Below, piece by piece: positions 1 to 12,500 of a stretch of 64,000 bases of DNA. The number at the start of each line of letters is the position of its first letter. Within the stretch, counting starts at the first letter, position 1. This DNA comes from Lachnoanaerobaculum orale (lineage in GTDB: Bacteria > Bacillota > Clostridia > Lachnospirales > Lachnospiraceae). The stretch spans positions 292,360 to 356,359 of the forward strand of contig NZ_RRCM01000002.1 of the NCBI RefSeq assembly GCF_003862485.1, written 5' to 3'. The notes under the pieces are model-generated. The model was not told the origin of the DNA. It made no database searches and saw only the letters and a list, made by a program, of their open reading frames with translations. The translations under genes were made by a program, and so were the position numbers.

Positions 1-1
1 G

Positions 2-796
2 TATATAAATGAGCCTGCACCTATACTTACGCTTTTATTATCCACCACTTTAGCACCTATTGCAGGTGAGTTCGGAGTATTGGCAGGTCTTATAGCCGGG
101 TTCTTACATTCATCTGTAGCCCTTAATGTAGGTATTGTATACAAAGGCCTGAACCTTTATAATAACGGATTTGCAGGCGGTATAGTCGCCATATTTATGG
201 TGCCCGTTATAGAGGCAATCATAGAAAAAAGAAATAAAATAAAGAACTCGAGGATATTGATGGAAAATATTACAGACAATATGATAAAGAATGAAACTCC
301 TTGGAATGACGGTATCCAAAACGGAGATACGCTAAAGAGAGTCGGTGATTCAAGATGTGAGCAAACCTATCAGGTCAGCGCCAGATACCTAAACGCTTCA
401 GGCAGACTGTTTGGCGGCGATTTGCTTTCATGGATTGATCTTATCGGCGGTATTGCTGCCAAGAGACATTGTAATATGCCTGTTTCCACTGTAGCAATTG
501 ACAATATACATTTTTCAAAACCTATGTATACCGGTGATATTGCAGTTTTGGTTGCCAATCTGACTCATGTAGGCAACTCAACGATGGAAGTAAGAGTAAA
601 CAGCTATGTGGAAGATCTGGCTACAGGAAAAAGATTCCTTGTAAATACCGCATACCTGGTATACGTTGCACTACAGGATGATAAGCCGCACAGAGTTCCG
701 AGGCTCATCCCTGAGACCGACATTGAGAAGCGTGAATGGTTTGCCGGTGAAACTCGCAACGAAATACGCAAATCTCGTAGAAAAGAGGGAATCTAA
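2..796 (+). CDS. DUF1576 membrane protein C-terminus fused to hotdog acyl-CoA thioesterase (5' partial)
   Basis: The reading frame is open from the window edge, so the N-terminus is missing. The first ~75 visible residues (TTLAPIAGEFG, then GFLHSSVALNVG and LYNNGFAGG) match the end of DUF1576 integral membrane proteins. After a short charged linker (IEKRNKIKNS) the frame runs without a stop into a hotdog-fold acyl-CoA thioesterase, with RLFGGDLLSWID, AIDNIHFSKP and a family-typical ending ETDIEKREWFAGETRNEIRK. An in-frame ATG at 260 is preceded by GAGGA five bases upstream, so a free thioesterase could also be made. A DUF3881 gene follows 2 bp after the stop. The thioesterase call is solid; the fusion is read directly from the frame but would be lost or gained by a single base error. 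Confidence 0.8.
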   Translation, partial: YINEPAPILTLLLSTTLAPIAGEFGVLAGLIAGFLHSSVALNVGIVYKGLNLYNNGFAGGIVAIFMVPVIEAIIEKRNKIKNSRILMENITDNMIKNETPWNDGIQNGDTLKRVGDSRCEQTYQVSARYLNASGRLFGGDLLSWIDLIGGIAAKRHCNMPVSTVAIDNIHFSKPMYTGDIAVLVANLTHVGNSTMEVRVNSYVEDLATGKRFLVNTAYLVYVALQDDKPHRVPRLIPETDIEKREWFAGETRNEIRKSRRKEGI

Positions 797-798
797 AA

Positions 799-1659
799 TT
801 GCAAAACTATATTAGAAGCATCGGCTTTTCAATGTACAAGAAGAAAAATGAAGTAAAAGAATTGCTTGATAAAATTCAAAGAGAAAATATCGCCTCGGCA
901 AGAATCAGTGTGACTACAGAAAAGGAAAGACTTTGGGAGATACGTAAAAATCTCTCGGAGTCTGTGGGGCTATGTATATACGGATATCTTGAGAATCTCG
1001 GTGTATTTATAAGAGAAGGTTATTTCCCATATGTGAAAGATACTTCTGTAAGCTCCGTCTCAAAATGCAGTATCGAAAAACATATAGACGACTCGGTATT
1101 CTCAGGTATGCTTGATGACAACAGGCTTGGAATGTCTTTGATATTCAGACTTTCAAACCCTCTTGACTACGATACAGGTAAGAAGATATCATCTGTCAAT
1201 CTATTCGGTTTTTGCTCGGACGGCAAGGTCTTATTACCGATAAAAAAGACCTTGGTGGAAATTGAAAGTTCAAAGCAGAGGTCACAGGATCGAACTTTGC
1301 TTATAGAAGCCGCCAAGCGAGGTGATGAAAATGCTATAGACACTCTGACTACAGATGAAGCATTGCTGTATTCCACTCTCAATGACAGGATACAGACCGA
1401 GGATGTATACAGTATCGTTGATACACTGTTTATGCCTTACGGTATGGAAAATGATATATACAGTATTGTAGGAAATATCTTGGATATAAAAGAAGAAGAA
1501 AATATACTCACTAATGAACGACTGTTGATACTTAAAATAGAATGCAGCGATATAGAACTCAGTATAGCCATAAAGAAAGAGGATTTGCAGGGTGAACCTA
1601 TGGTCGGCAGAAGGTTCAAAGGCAATATTTGGCTTCACGGTAAAATAAATCAGGAATAA
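799..1659 (+). CDS. DUF3881 family protein
   Basis: A 286-residue protein whose start (NYIRSIGFSMYKKKNEVKELL), YFPYVKD segment and MLDDNRLGMSLIFRL segment match the DUF3881 family, which is largely confined to Lachnospiraceae and has no known function. It is soluble, with no signal peptide or membrane segment. The start is a TTG placed 2 bp after the preceding stop codon, which suggests translational coupling with the thioesterase gene. It ends just before a strong terminator. The family assignment is from memory of the conserved N-terminus. Confidence 0.8.
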   Translation: MQNYIRSIGFSMYKKKNEVKELLDKIQRENIASARISVTTEKERLWEIRKNLSESVGLCIYGYLENLGVFIREGYFPYVKDTSVSSVSKCSIEKHIDDSVFSGMLDDNRLGMSLIFRLSNPLDYDTGKKISSVNLFGFCSDGKVLLPIKKTLVEIESSKQRSQDRTLLIEAAKRGDENAIDTLTTDEALLYSTLNDRIQTEDVYSIVDTLFMPYGMENDIYSIVGNILDIKEEENILTNERLLILKIECSDIELSIAIKKEDLQGEPMVGRRFKGNIWLHGKINQE

Positions 1660-1664
1660 AACAA

Positions 1665-1692
1665 GACTCCCAATTTTGGGAGTCCGTTTTTT
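1665..1692. terminator. Bidirectional rho-independent terminator
   Basis: GACTCCC, loop AATTTT, GGGAGTC, then a T run. It closes the DUF3881 gene on the plus strand; the A-rich left flank lets it serve the convergent tuf gene as well. Confidence 0.85.
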
Positions 1693-1777
1693 ATACGAAG
1701 GTATTATAGATTACCTAGCATCAAAAGACACATCACTGTATAACCGATATAATACCCTTTATTGTTATAATCAAAGA

Positions 1778-2977
1778 TTACTCGATGATAGATGCAACTC
1801 TACCTGAACCTACTGTTCTACCACCCTCACGGATAGCGAATCTAAGACCCTGCTCACAAGCAACAGGATGGATAAGCTCGATAGTCATCTCTACGTTATC
1901 ACCAGGCATACACATCTCTGTTCCTGCAGGAAGGTTGCAAACACCTGTGATATCTGTTGTTCTGAAGTAGAACTGTGGACGATAGTTGTTGAAGAAAGGT
2001 GTATGACGTCCACCCTCGTCCTTTGTAAGAACGTAAACCTGAGCTGTAAACTTCTTATGGCATGTTACTGAACCCGGCTTAGCAAGAACCTGTCCTCTTT
2101 CGATCTCTGTTCTCTGAACACCTCTAAGAAGAGCACCGATGTTATCACCTGCCTGAGCCTGATCAAGAAGCTTTCTGAACATCTCGATACCTGTAACAAC
2201 AGTTGACTTCTTATCCTCATGGATACCAAGAATCTCTACTGTATCGTTAAGGTTAAGTGTACCTCTCTCTACTCTACCTGTAGCAACTGTACCACGACCT
2301 GTGATTGTAAATACGTCCTCGATAGGCATAAGGAAAGGCTTATCTGTATCTCTCTCAGGATCAGGAATGTAGCTGTCAACAGCATCCATAAGATCCATGA
2401 TCTTGTCACCCCAAGGTCCCATCGGATCCTCAAGAGCCTTAAGAGCTGAACCCTGAATAATAGGTGTATCATCGCCAGGGAACTCATACTCGTTAAGAAG
2501 ATCTCTGATCTCCATCTCTACAAGCTCAAGAAGCTCCTCATCGTCAACCATATCACACTTGTTCATGAATACAACGATATATGGAACACCTACCTGTCTT
2601 GAAAGAAGGATATGCTCTCTTGTCTGAGCCATAACACCGTCAGTAGCAGCAACAACAAGGATAGCACCATCCATCTGTGCAGCACCTGTGATCATGTTCT
2701 TTACATAATCGGCATGTCCAGGACAGTCAACGTGTGCATAGTGTCTCTTAGCTGTCTCATACTCGATATGAGCTGTTGAGATTGTGATACCTCTTTCCTT
2801 CTCCTCGGGAGCCTTATCAATCTTATCGAAGTCTACAATCTTGTTTGTCTCTGAAGGGAATCTTGTTGCAAGAACCTTAGAGATAGCTGCTGTAAGAGTT
2901 GTCTTACCGTGATCTACGTGTCCGATTGTACCAATGTTAGCATGAGGCTTTGTTCTATCAAATTTTGCTTTTGCCAT
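1778..2977 (-). CDS. tuf: Elongation factor Tu
   Basis: EF-Tu delivers aminoacyl-tRNA to the ribosome as a GTP complex. The 399-residue protein has the P-loop GHVDHGKT at residues 19-26, DCPGH at 84-88 and NKCD at 139-142, followed by the two beta-barrel domains, and it ends in [21 protein letters not shown] ribosome binding site precedes the ATG. It is the last gene of the str cluster, 136 bp after fusA, and has its own promoter in that gap, so it can be expressed above the rest of the operon. Length and motifs are normal for the family. Confidence 0.98.
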   Translation of the reverse strand: MAKAKFDRTKPHANIGTIGHVDHGKTTLTAAISKVLATRFPSETNKIVDFDKIDKAPEEKERGITISTAHIEYETAKRHYAHVDCPGHADYVKNMITGAAQMDGAILVVAATDGVMAQTREHILLSRQVGVPYIVVFMNKCDMVDDEELLELVEMEIRDLLNEYEFPGDDTPIIQGSALKALEDPMGPWGDKIMDLMDAVDSYIPDPERDTDKPFLMPIEDVFTITGRGTVATGRVERGTLNLNDTVEILGIHEDKKSTVVTGIEMFRKLLDQAQAGDNIGALLRGVQRTEIERGQVLAKPGSVTCHKKFTAQVYVLTKDEGGRHTPFFNNYRPQFYFRTTDITGVCNLPAGTEMCMPGDNVEMTIELIHPVACEQGLRFAIREGGRTVGSGRVASIIE

Positions 2978-3027
2978 TGTTAATTCCTCCTTGAATTAAA
3001 CCCTAAATTAATAGTAAATTTTGTTAT

Positions 3028-3056
3028 ATTATATAGTATTAGCCGAGATTTATCAA
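3028..3056 (-). promoter_or_regulatory. tuf promoter
   Basis: On the minus strand TTGATA, 17 bp, TATAAT, in the fusA-tuf gap about 50 bp before the tuf start. Both hexamers and the spacing are near the sigma-A consensus. Confidence 0.7.
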
Positions 3057-3113
3057 GTTAATAAACCGGCTCAACCCGTTTTTTTAAGTTTTTATAATGA
3101 AAAACTTTTATAA

Positions 3114-5231
3114 TTAAGCTTTCTTATCGTTAAGTACTTTTTCCTGAACAGACTTCGGAACCTGCTCATATTTTTCAAAGAACATTGAGTAGTTTCCACG
3201 ACCCTGTGTTCTTGAACGAAGGTCTGTTGAGTAACCGAACATCTCTGAAAGCGGAACGAATGCATTTACCTGCTTACCGCTTGGGATATCCTCCATACCC
3301 TCTATACGACCTCTTCTTGAGTTGATATCACCGATAACATCACCCATATATTCCTCAGGCATTGTAACTTCTACCTTCATGATAGGCTCAAGAAGTACAG
3401 GGCCCGCCTTGCTCATAGCATCCTTGAATGCCATAGAACCTGCGATATGGAATGCCATCTCTGATGAATCGACTTCATGGTATGAACCGTCATATACATT
3501 TGCATGTACACCAAGTACCGGGAATCCGCCAAGAATACCTGACTTTGTAGCTTCCTCGATACCCTCGCCGACAGCAGGTATATATTCCTTAGGAATAGCA
3601 CCGCCGACAACGGTTGATTCGAACTTGAATGTCTCTTCTCCGTTCGGATCCATCGGTTCGAACTTAACTTTACAGTGACCGTACTGACCACGACCACCTG
3701 ACTGTCTTGCATACTTGGAATCAACGTCAACAGCCTTAGTAAATGTCTCTTTGTAAGCAACCTGTGGTGCACCTACATTTGCTTCTACATTGAACTCTCT
3801 AAGGAGTCTGTCTACGATAATCTCAAGGTGAAGCTCACCCATACCTGATATAATGGTCTGTCCAGTTTCTGTATCTGTCTTAACTCTGAATGTAGGATCC
3901 TCTTCAGCAAGTTTTGCAAGAGCATCTATCATCTTTGTCTGACCTGCCTTGGTCTTAGGCTCGATAGCAATATCGATAACCGGCTCAGGGAATTCCATTG
4001 ATTCAAGTATTACAGGATGCTGCTCGTCACAGATTGTATCACCGGTTGTTGTAACCTTAAATCCAACTGCGGCTGCGATATCTCCTGAGTAAACCTTGTC
4101 AATCTCTGTTCTCTTATTTGCGTGCATCTGAAGGATACGACCGACTCTCTCCTTCTTACTCTTTGTAGCGTTAAGCACATATGAACCGCCGTTAAGTGTT
4201 CCTGAGTAAACTCTGAAATATGCAAGCTTTCCTACGAAAGGATCTGTCATAATCTTAAATGCCAAAGCTGAGAAAGGCTCTTCATCTGAAGCATGTCTCT
4301 CAACTTCATTTCCGTCAAGGTCAACACCCTTTATTGAAGGGATATCAAGCGGTGAAGGCATGAACTCAACGATAGCATCGATAAGCTTCTGCACACCCTT
4401 GTTACGATAAGCTGTACCGCAGCAAACAGGAATAGCCCTGTTCTCACAAGTTCCCTTTCTAAGTGCCGCCTTAAGCTGCTCAACTGACGGCTCCTCGCCC
4501 TCAAGATACATCATTGTAAGGTCATCATCAAGCTCACAAATCTTCTCAACAAGCTCGCCATGATATAATTCAGCCTCGTCCTTTACCTCGTCAGGTATAT
4601 CAACGATTGAAATATCATCACCCTTGTCATCATTGTAGATGTAAGCTTTCATCTCAAAGAGATCAACAATTCCCTTGAAATCATCTTCTTTTCCGATCGG
4701 AATCTGAAGCATGATTGTATTTTTTCCAAGTCTTGTATGAATCTGCTCAACAGCTGCATAATAGTCTGCACCCATAACGTCCATCTTGTTGATGAATGCC
4801 ATTCTCGGTACATGATATGTATCAGCCTGTCTCCATACGTTCTCAGACTGCGGCTCAACGCCTTCTTTTGCAGAGAACACACCTACAGCACCGTCAAGTA
4901 CACGAAGTGATCTCTCTACCTCTACTGTAAAGTCAACGTGTCCCGGAGTATCGATAATATTTATACGATTTTCCTTCTCACCCGGCTTTACTTTGTTAAA
5001 TTCCTGTAATGTCCAGTGGCAAGTTGTAGCAGCTGAAGTAATTGTAATACCTCTCTCTGCTTCCTGCTCCATCCAGTCCATTGTAGCGGTACCCTCATGG
5101 GTATCACCGATTTTATAATTTACACCAGTATAATATAGGATACGCTCAGTAAGTGTGGTTTTACCGGCATCTATATGAGCCATGATACCAATATTTCTGG
5201 TTCTCTCTAAAGGATATTCTCTTCCAGCCAA
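3114..5231 (-). CDS. fusA: Elongation factor G
   Basis: EF-G drives ribosomal translocation using GTP. The 705-residue protein carries AHIDAGKTT at 18-26, DTPGH at 94-98 and NKMD at 148-151, followed by domains II to V ending in the [21 protein letters not shown] segment of domain V. It lies 14 bp after rpsG and upstream of tuf, the standard str operon order. Complete and of normal length. Confidence 0.98.
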   Translation of the reverse strand: MAGREYPLERTRNIGIMAHIDAGKTTLTERILYYTGVNYKIGDTHEGTATMDWMEQEAERGITITSAATTCHWTLQEFNKVKPGEKENRINIIDTPGHVDFTVEVERSLRVLDGAVGVFSAKEGVEPQSENVWRQADTYHVPRMAFINKMDVMGADYYAAVEQIHTRLGKNTIMLQIPIGKEDDFKGIVDLFEMKAYIYNDDKGDDISIVDIPDEVKDEAELYHGELVEKICELDDDLTMMYLEGEEPSVEQLKAALRKGTCENRAIPVCCGTAYRNKGVQKLIDAIVEFMPSPLDIPSIKGVDLDGNEVERHASDEEPFSALAFKIMTDPFVGKLAYFRVYSGTLNGGSYVLNATKSKKERVGRILQMHANKRTEIDKVYSGDIAAAVGFKVTTTGDTICDEQHPVILESMEFPEPVIDIAIEPKTKAGQTKMIDALAKLAEEDPTFRVKTDTETGQTIISGMGELHLEIIVDRLLREFNVEANVGAPQVAYKETFTKAVDVDSKYARQSGGRGQYGHCKVKFEPMDPNGEETFKFESTVVGGAIPKEYIPAVGEGIEEATKSGILGGFPVLGVHANVYDGSYHEVDSSEMAFHIAGSMAFKDAMSKAGPVLLEPIMKVEVTMPEEYMGDVIGDINSRRGRIEGMEDIPSGKQVNAFVPLSEMFGYSTDLRSRTQGRGNYSMFFEKYEQVPKSVQEKVLNDKKA

Positions 5232-5245
5232 TTGGTTTCCTCCTA

Positions 5246-5740
<495 letters not shown>

Positions 5741-5772
5741 TTAGATCTTAGGTACTCGCTTTTTGCGTCCTC

Positions 5773-5809
5773 GTGCCTATATTTTTTGCAACCAACAAAA
5801 AATCGGCAC
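5773..5809 (-). promoter_or_regulatory. Stem-loop in rpsL-rpsG spacer
   Basis: GTGCC and TTTTTTG pair with CAAAAAA and GGCAC around a 7-nt loop, with a small internal bulge. It lies in the 150-nt spacer between rpsL and rpsG. This is where S7 binds its own mRNA in E. coli, so it is a candidate autoregulatory site; the sequence does not obviously match the E. coli site. Confidence 0.45.
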
Positions 5810-5866
5810 TATCTAATCATGAAAGCTTTGCTTTCGCTAAAGAATTATATTTTGTATCTTTAGTTA

Positions 5867-6286
5867 TTATTTCTTATCTTTTGGTCTCTTAGCACCGTAC
5901 TTTGAACGGGCCTGTTTTCTGTTAGCGACACCTGCAGTATCTAAAGTACCACGAATAATATGGTATCTTGTACCAGGCAAGTCCTTTACTCTACCTCCAC
6001 GGATAAGCACAACGCTATGCTCCTGAAGGTTATGTCCCTCTCCCGGGATATAGCTTGTTACTTCGATTCCGTTAGAAAGACGAACTCTGGCAATCTTACG
6101 AAGCGCTGAGTTAGGCTTCTTAGGTGTTGCAGTCTTAACAGCTGTACAAACTCCTCTTTTCTGTGGTGAAGAGATATCTGTTGACTTCTTGTGAAGTGAG
6201 TTGAATCCCTTCTGAAGAGCAGGAGCTGTAGACTTTTTAACTGAAGTCTGTCTGCCTTTTCTAACTAACTGGTTAAATGTTGGCAT
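5867..6286 (-). CDS. rpsL: 30S ribosomal protein S12
   Basis: S12 sits at the decoding centre and controls translational accuracy. The start is the ATG at 6286, giving [13 protein letters not shown] directly after AAGGAGGAAAAAGG; the longer upstream frame is leader. The 139-residue protein keeps the [11 protein letters not shown] and [12 protein letters not shown] loops with wild-type lysines at the positions where streptomycin-resistance changes usually occur. It is the first gene of the str operon, with a promoter at 6392-6420 and a structured leader. Confidence 0.97.
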   Translation of the reverse strand: MPTFNQLVRKGRQTSVKKSTAPALQKGFNSLHKKSTDISSPQKRGVCTAVKTATPKKPNSALRKIARVRLSNGIEVTSYIPGEGHNLQEHSVVLIRGGRVKDLPGTRYHIIRGTLDTAGVANRKQARSKYGAKRPKDKK

Positions 6287-6330
6287 TCCTTTTTCCTCCT
6301 TTTTTATTGGTTGCTTTACATTTTTGTTAT

Positions 6331-6384
6331 GTGTGAATACCATCGCATATTCACTGTGTGTAAATACCATCGCCTACTTACACA
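6331..6384 (-). promoter_or_regulatory. Twin hairpins in the rpsL leader
   Basis: Two tandem stem-loops: TGTGTAA/TTACACA (6357-6363 with 6378-6384) and GTGAATA/TATTCAC (6333-6339 with 6348-6354). A 16-bp segment is repeated 27 bp apart with one mismatch, so both carry ATACCATCGC (GCGATGGTAT in the RNA). They lie between the predicted transcription start and the rpsL ribosome binding site. Confidence 0.5.
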
Positions 6385-6391
6385 GTATTTA

Positions 6392-6420
6392 ATGTTACTA
6401 AAAGAACCGCTCATTGTCAA
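6392..6420 (-). promoter_or_regulatory. str operon promoter
   Basis: On the minus strand a perfect TTGACA, 17 bp, TAACAT, about 105 bp before the rpsL start. Confidence 0.65.
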
Positions 6421-6493
6421 TACTATTCACCTCTGTAATTCTGACGGTTTTCTTACAAAGCATCCTGTTTACCCGGTATTTCAGGTAATATAA

Positions 6494-6521
6494 TAAAAAC
6501 CCCCGACCTAAGCGGTCAGGG
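6494..6521 (-). terminator. Terminator of first giant surface-protein gene
   Basis: On the minus strand CCCTGACC, loop GCTTA, GGTCGGGG, TTTTT, starting 9 bp after the stop codon. Confidence 0.85.
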
Positions 6522-6529
6522 TAAAAGAT

Positions 6530-9500
6530 TTACTTTGTTTTCTTTTTCAGTTTTATCAAAGCCGCTAAAGATATTATAAGCATCATCATATAGATGTATG
6601 CCTTATTCTCATCTGCCGTCTTCGGCACAGGCAGCTTTTTGGCTTTGTTCTCATCCTGTGGTACTACCATATTCGCCTTCTTTTTAGGCTCCTGTGTTAC
6701 AGGGTTTATGTTTGTCGGATTTTCATCCCTCTTATCAATTGTTGCATTGTCTATAAGTTTTATCGTCTTTGCAGGTCTTACGATTGAATCTGATGATGAT
6801 CCTCCTCTACTTGTATTTGACCTTGTAGCTATTGATGATGTGGCTATTCCCGGTCTTATAATAAAGTCACTGTTCCAGTCTCTAGGGTCTGCTATATTAC
6901 TTGGTGTCGCCGGTACAGGCTCTCCGGGTGTGATTACTACACTAGGATCTTTTCGGTATACATATGTTATTTCCTGTGCTCCCTCTTTGAATATTCCGTC
7001 ATTTACACTTTGATCAGGTAATCCGAGTATTCCGAAGTTTACTCCTTCCACCATTGTAAAGTGATATCCTGCAATCTCAGCAGCACTTGTTGTAAACGGC
7101 AATCCGAGTTTCTTACTTCCGTCTAAGATATCATCATTCTTTATCCTTAGATGTGCGGTATTTACATAATGAACCGTTACATTTCCTGCGTTCTTTCTTC
7201 CATATACATAAGTAACCGTCTGCTCTTCATCGGTAAATACTCCGTCCTTATTTGCAGGCATACTTATAAGGTCATGGAACTCCACATTCTCAGGCTCTGT
7301 AGTATATGCAAGTCCAAGCTTTTTATTTCCATCAAGTATCTTAGGCTCTGCAAGGTTAACTCCGCTGTCACCGTCTATATAGAATACTTTTACACTTCCT
7401 GCATTCTTTCTTCTGTATACATATGTAACAGTCTGCTCATTCTCACTAAATACTCCGCTTGCATTACCCGGCATACTTACAAGCTCATAGTGAGTTATAC
7501 TCTTTGCTACTGTATTATATGGCAATCCCGCATTCTCTACTCCCGATAATACTTCACTGTTTGCAAGCTCATTTCCTTCTTCATCCACATATACCGCTTT
7601 TACACTTCCTGCATTCTTTCTTCTGTAGATATAGTCTACAGTCTGTGGCAAGGTTGTAAATACTCCGTCTTTATTGGAAGGAATCGTATCTATCTCAAAG
7701 TAATCAATATCCGCTGCATTTGTTGTATATGTAAGTCCAAGCTTTCCGCTTCCGTCAAGTACTTCTCTTTGTATAAGCTCGCTTCCGTCATACTTTGAAA
7801 GATGACGTACCACTACATCTCCTGCATTCTTTCTTGTGTACTCATAGTTTACTACCTGTTCTCCTACTGTAAAGATTCCGTTTGCATTGGCAGGCACGCT
7901 GACCAAATCGTAGAAGTTTATATTCTCACTGTTTGTAGTATAAGCAAGCCCCAGTTTTCTGCTTCCGTCAAGTACACTTGGGCTGTGCAGTACCTCTCCG
8001 GTTCCGGCTTCTATATGATTTACTTTTACACTTCCTGCATCTTTTCTTCTGTATACATACTCTACCAATACATTACTGTGTGAGAATGTTCCCGACTTAT
8101 TGGCAGGGATACTTATCAGGTCGTAGTTATCAAATGTCTTTGCTTCAGTGTCGTAGGCAACTCCCAGCATTCCCACTCCGCTTTGTCCTACAAGCGGATG
8201 AAGCTCATGTCCGTCGGCCTCATCTTTATAAGTAGCTATTACGTTTCCTGCAGTCTCCCTTTGATAAAGATATGTGACTATGATATCACTTCCTGCAGTA
8301 TATACTCCGTTTGCATTGGCAGGTATTCCACCAAACAGCTCGTAGTTTGGAAGGTCTGTAGAGTTCTTTGCCTGTGTGGTGTAGGCAAGTCCAAGCTTTC
8401 TGCTTCCGTCCAAGAATTCTTCAGGTGCAAGAGGGGCATTGGTTATTGCATCCAGATGTCTTACTCTTACATTTCCTGCATCCTTTCTTCTGTACTTATA
8501 TTCTACAAGCACCGAAGTATTTCCGAAGTTTCCACTCTTATTACTTGGAACTGCTGTCAAATCATAGTTGGTAAAACTCTTTTGGTCCGTATCATAAGGC
8601 AGGCCAAGCTTTCTTGCTCCGCTTTGCACCTCAGGAGCGTGAAGTGCGGTATTTGTATCAACATCTACATAGGTTGCCGTTACGTCTCCGGCATTCTGTC
8701 TTCTGTACTTATATTCTACAAGTATATCTCCCAAAGCAAAGTTTCCTGCTTTATTAGTAGGTACAGCAATCAGGTCATAGTTTACAAAACTCTTTTGATC
8801 CGTATCATAAGGCAGTCCAAGTTTTCTGCTTCCGTCCTGTTCTATGGCTGCATGAAGAGTTGCTCCCGTATCTGCATCAACATAGGTTGCAGTTACCTTT
8901 CCGGCATCATTTCTTCTGTACTTATATTCTACAAGTATATTTCCTGAAGCAAAGTTTCCTGACTTGTTTGTAGGTAGTGCTATAAGTGTATAATTTGTAA
9001 AGCTCTTTACATCGGTATCGTATGCAAGTCCACGTTTACCTGCTCCGTTTTGTACTTCAGGAGTATGCAGTGCGGTATTTGTATCGACATCCACATAGGT
9101 TGCAGTTACGTCACCTGCATTCTGCCTCTTATAATAATAAGTGATTGTAATCTGTGATGCAGTATACACTCCGCTGTCATTTGTAGGCAGGTTTGTTGTA
9201 TCAAGATCATAATATGTAATGTTCTCCGGACTTTCAGAATAGTTAAGTCCAAGCTTTTTCGTTCCGTCCAATACCTTTTGAGCGTGAACAGGATTGTTTG
9301 TTCCCGTTTCAAGATACTTGACAGTTATATTTCCCGCATTCTTCCTTCTATAGAAGTAATCCACTATCTGCGGCTGCAAAGTATATGTTCCGTTTTTATT
9401 TGTAGGCTGTGCTACCAACTCATAGTTTGTAATACTTTCTTCACCTGTAGTATAGTTTAATCCGAACTTGTTTGCTCCAGGAAGTACCAACGTTGTGGCA

Positions 9501-12500
9501 AGCTCTGTTGTAGTATTCTCTTCATAGTGATGTACAGTCACATTGCCTGCATTCTTTCTTACATAGTAATAGGTTACCGTAGTGTCGTTATCTCCGTACT
9601 CTCCGTCCTTATTTGTAGGCAGCGGTGTCTCAGCCTCATAATAGGTATCCGTTACAGGAGAGGTCGTATAAGGTGTCCACCTTGGCATCCTTACGGTTGT
9701 TGTAGGCGATAGCTCAGTGTTGTCCTCTCTTTTTATATGCTTTACTATAAGGTTTGAGTATACTGTCTTTAATCCTAAGTTTTCTATCTTGGTGTTGTCA
9801 GTCCTTGTAAGTGATACATCCACCACTGCCCAGTGCATGTTCGGGACAGGATTTTCGTTTTCCTTAAGCTTTGAAGGCAATACCTCATAGCTTGAAAACT
9901 CATTTCCTATCTTTGTTACAGTACTTGGATTTAAAGGTCTTATTGTGTCTCCCGGGAAGGTCTCTATATACACCTTATAATCTCCGGCATTACTTATCTT
10001 ATTCTTAAAGGTATAGTTACCGTTTGCATCTGTAAATACCGTATCCACTACTGTAGGTGCTCCGTTTTCCATCTTTACAAGTCTTACAGGCTTATTTGCT
10101 CCTACAAAATCTCCGGTATTGAACTCATTGTTCTCATCCACATCGTAATAGACTTTACCTGATATCAGATATTTATTTATACCCACCTTTGATACGGTTG
10201 ACTCTGATGCGCCTGTTAAGTTGTTTCCATACCATGACGCTACCGAGTTGTTGGCACTTGCATCCGCATCAAGTTCTTTGGTCTCAGGTATCTTTACGGA
10301 GTATGTAAAATCATCCGTATTTCCCGGTGTAAGCCTGTAGCTTGTATTCATCACAGCCTTAAACATGGTGACACTTGACCAGTCTGTAACAGCCGATGCA
10401 GGTACCCAGTTTGCGCCTACATTTCCTTCAATCGTTCCTACCGGAGCATCTGTAGAATAGTAAACCGTATATCCGCTCGGTGCGCTTACAGGTCCCTGCA
10501 AAACAGGGTACATCTTTGAACCTCGGCTTACATAGTTTCCGCTGTCATCCTTTACTATCGCCTTATCATTGGCATATGGGAGGATGTCCATTATATTCAG
10601 TCCGGTGGCATCACCTGTAAGCAGGTTGTTCCACGCCGACAACTTATACTCTACAATATCTCCCTTCTCCGCCTTTATTATACTTCGATAAGTACTCTCT
10701 GTAGATAACTTCTGCTTTTTTGTGAGTACAACTGCCCTTGGCGGTACAAAGTTAAACTTAAACTTTAAGTATGAAAGTCTGTCGTTTGTATTCCCGTTAT
10801 TATTGGCATCATAAACATCCAAGTAGCTTGAGCCTGTAGAAGCATTTACCTGCGCACTTGAATATACCGTATTTGGATCGTTTCCGTTAGCGGCTGTTGA
10901 GTTGTTATCCCAACTAAGTATTGACTCCACTGTATGCTCGCCTTCACTAAGAGCGGTTGTAGGCTTGAAGAAGGCAAGTACTCTGTCAAGAGCCCAACTG
11001 TCCACATTGGTCTCAGGTAATACAAAGTTTTCAAGCTTAAATACATATGCGGTCTTACCGGTTCCCTTATAGTCATATATCACGTCTGGAGTAGTGTTCA
11101 AAGTAAACCTGTAACCTGACTGATACGGCGCATGTTCTACATGATCAAATGTAAGTTCAGGATCTGCCAAAAAAATCAACTTACCGTTGTCCACATTTCT
11201 TGGTGCACCTAGGAAGGTAACATATCTTGGCACCACATGGTATGTTATGGTATCACCCAGCTGAACATTGGTCATAGTCTGATTACCGTTTACCTGCTGT
11301 GAATGCTTCTCCAAATATATATTTGCATAATCAGGCTTATAATAATTTCTTACCACTGCGCTTCCTATTTCAGTACCGGCACTTGAATATGCATTACCGT
11401 AGTTGACTGTCACATCGTTATTTCCAAGTGCAAGCTTACCTTCTATTCTGGAAATCAGTGCAGGTGTATGTTTGGTCTCGGCAAAAAGTCCGACGGCATT
11501 TTCACCATATCCCGATACCGCTATCTCATCATTAAAGTCAAGTCTGATAGATTTATAATGCTTTTCGGTCATACTGTGGTCCGTATCCCACTTATAGAAT
11601 GCATTCACCGTATTGGCAGGAGTATACGCTATATTTGTAGCAATCACCTCTTCAGTATTATCATCATTTACACCTATAAGCTTATTATGAGACAGTTTTG
11701 CAAGATTGGCGGCATCAAACATTGACTCCCAAACTCTGATTCCGTATCCCTTAAAAATTACCGCGTCATTCGGTATATCTGCAATGGATTTGAACTTTAC
11801 TACCGAACCTGCGGCCGGAGTCACTCCGTTACCCCAAAACTGTGATAACCCGATAATATATTTATTTACACCGCCGTTGGCATTCAGATGTACATATTTA
11901 TCATTGGTATAATAAGCCGATCCGTTTTGCTCAGGCATTACAATATGCTTATATATATTTAATTTCTTTTTGTATTTATAGTTTTTATAAACCTTTGATT
12001 TTCTTTCAGTGCTCATATCTAAAGTACCGTTATCATTTATAAGGTAGTTCGTCTGTGGAAAATCAAGTCTTGTCCATGTAGCATCATTAACACTCTGTGT
12101 AGAGTTGAACTTTACAGTAAAGTCTAAAAAGAAGTTTCCTCTGTTATTCCTCGGTACATCCTGTGTGATTGTGTGATCTGCGGCATTATAAGTCCAACTT
12201 GAGTTATTCGGAAGACTTGGATCCCAGTCAACGCTTGCTGGCAATTTTATTATCGTCCTTACATTCCTTCTGTCCACACCGAAATTGGCAGCGGTTACTT
12301 CGGTATCTGTAGTATTCTTCGTGCCGTTATATATAATTGCACGTACCGGGTCCGTTACTCCCGACTTTATATGTGTATGACTTGCATCAGTCTCATCATC
12401 AGATACCAATACACTGCCTGTATTTCCGTTGGCCCATCCGTCAATAACTCCGTTATCCGCTCCCGGAACTCCGACCACATTTGTGCTTGACGTGAAGGTC

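Noticed and set aside
1700..1756. Inverted repeat GGTATTATA/TATAATACC after the DUF3881 terminator
   Set aside because: Nine-base arms 39 bp apart in AT-rich sequence are weak, and no function is apparent beside the clear terminator.
8183..8947. A 254-codon plus-strand frame, repeated at 15,496-16,260
   Set aside because: It is antisense to the MucBP repeats and stays open only because the repeat codons recur. It has no ribosome binding site and its Cys/Ser/Ile-rich product resembles nothing.
6960..9760. Possible CRISPR array from the regular ~210-bp periodicity
   Set aside because: The periodicity is that of ~70-residue protein repeats in an open frame; there are no short identical repeats with unique spacers.
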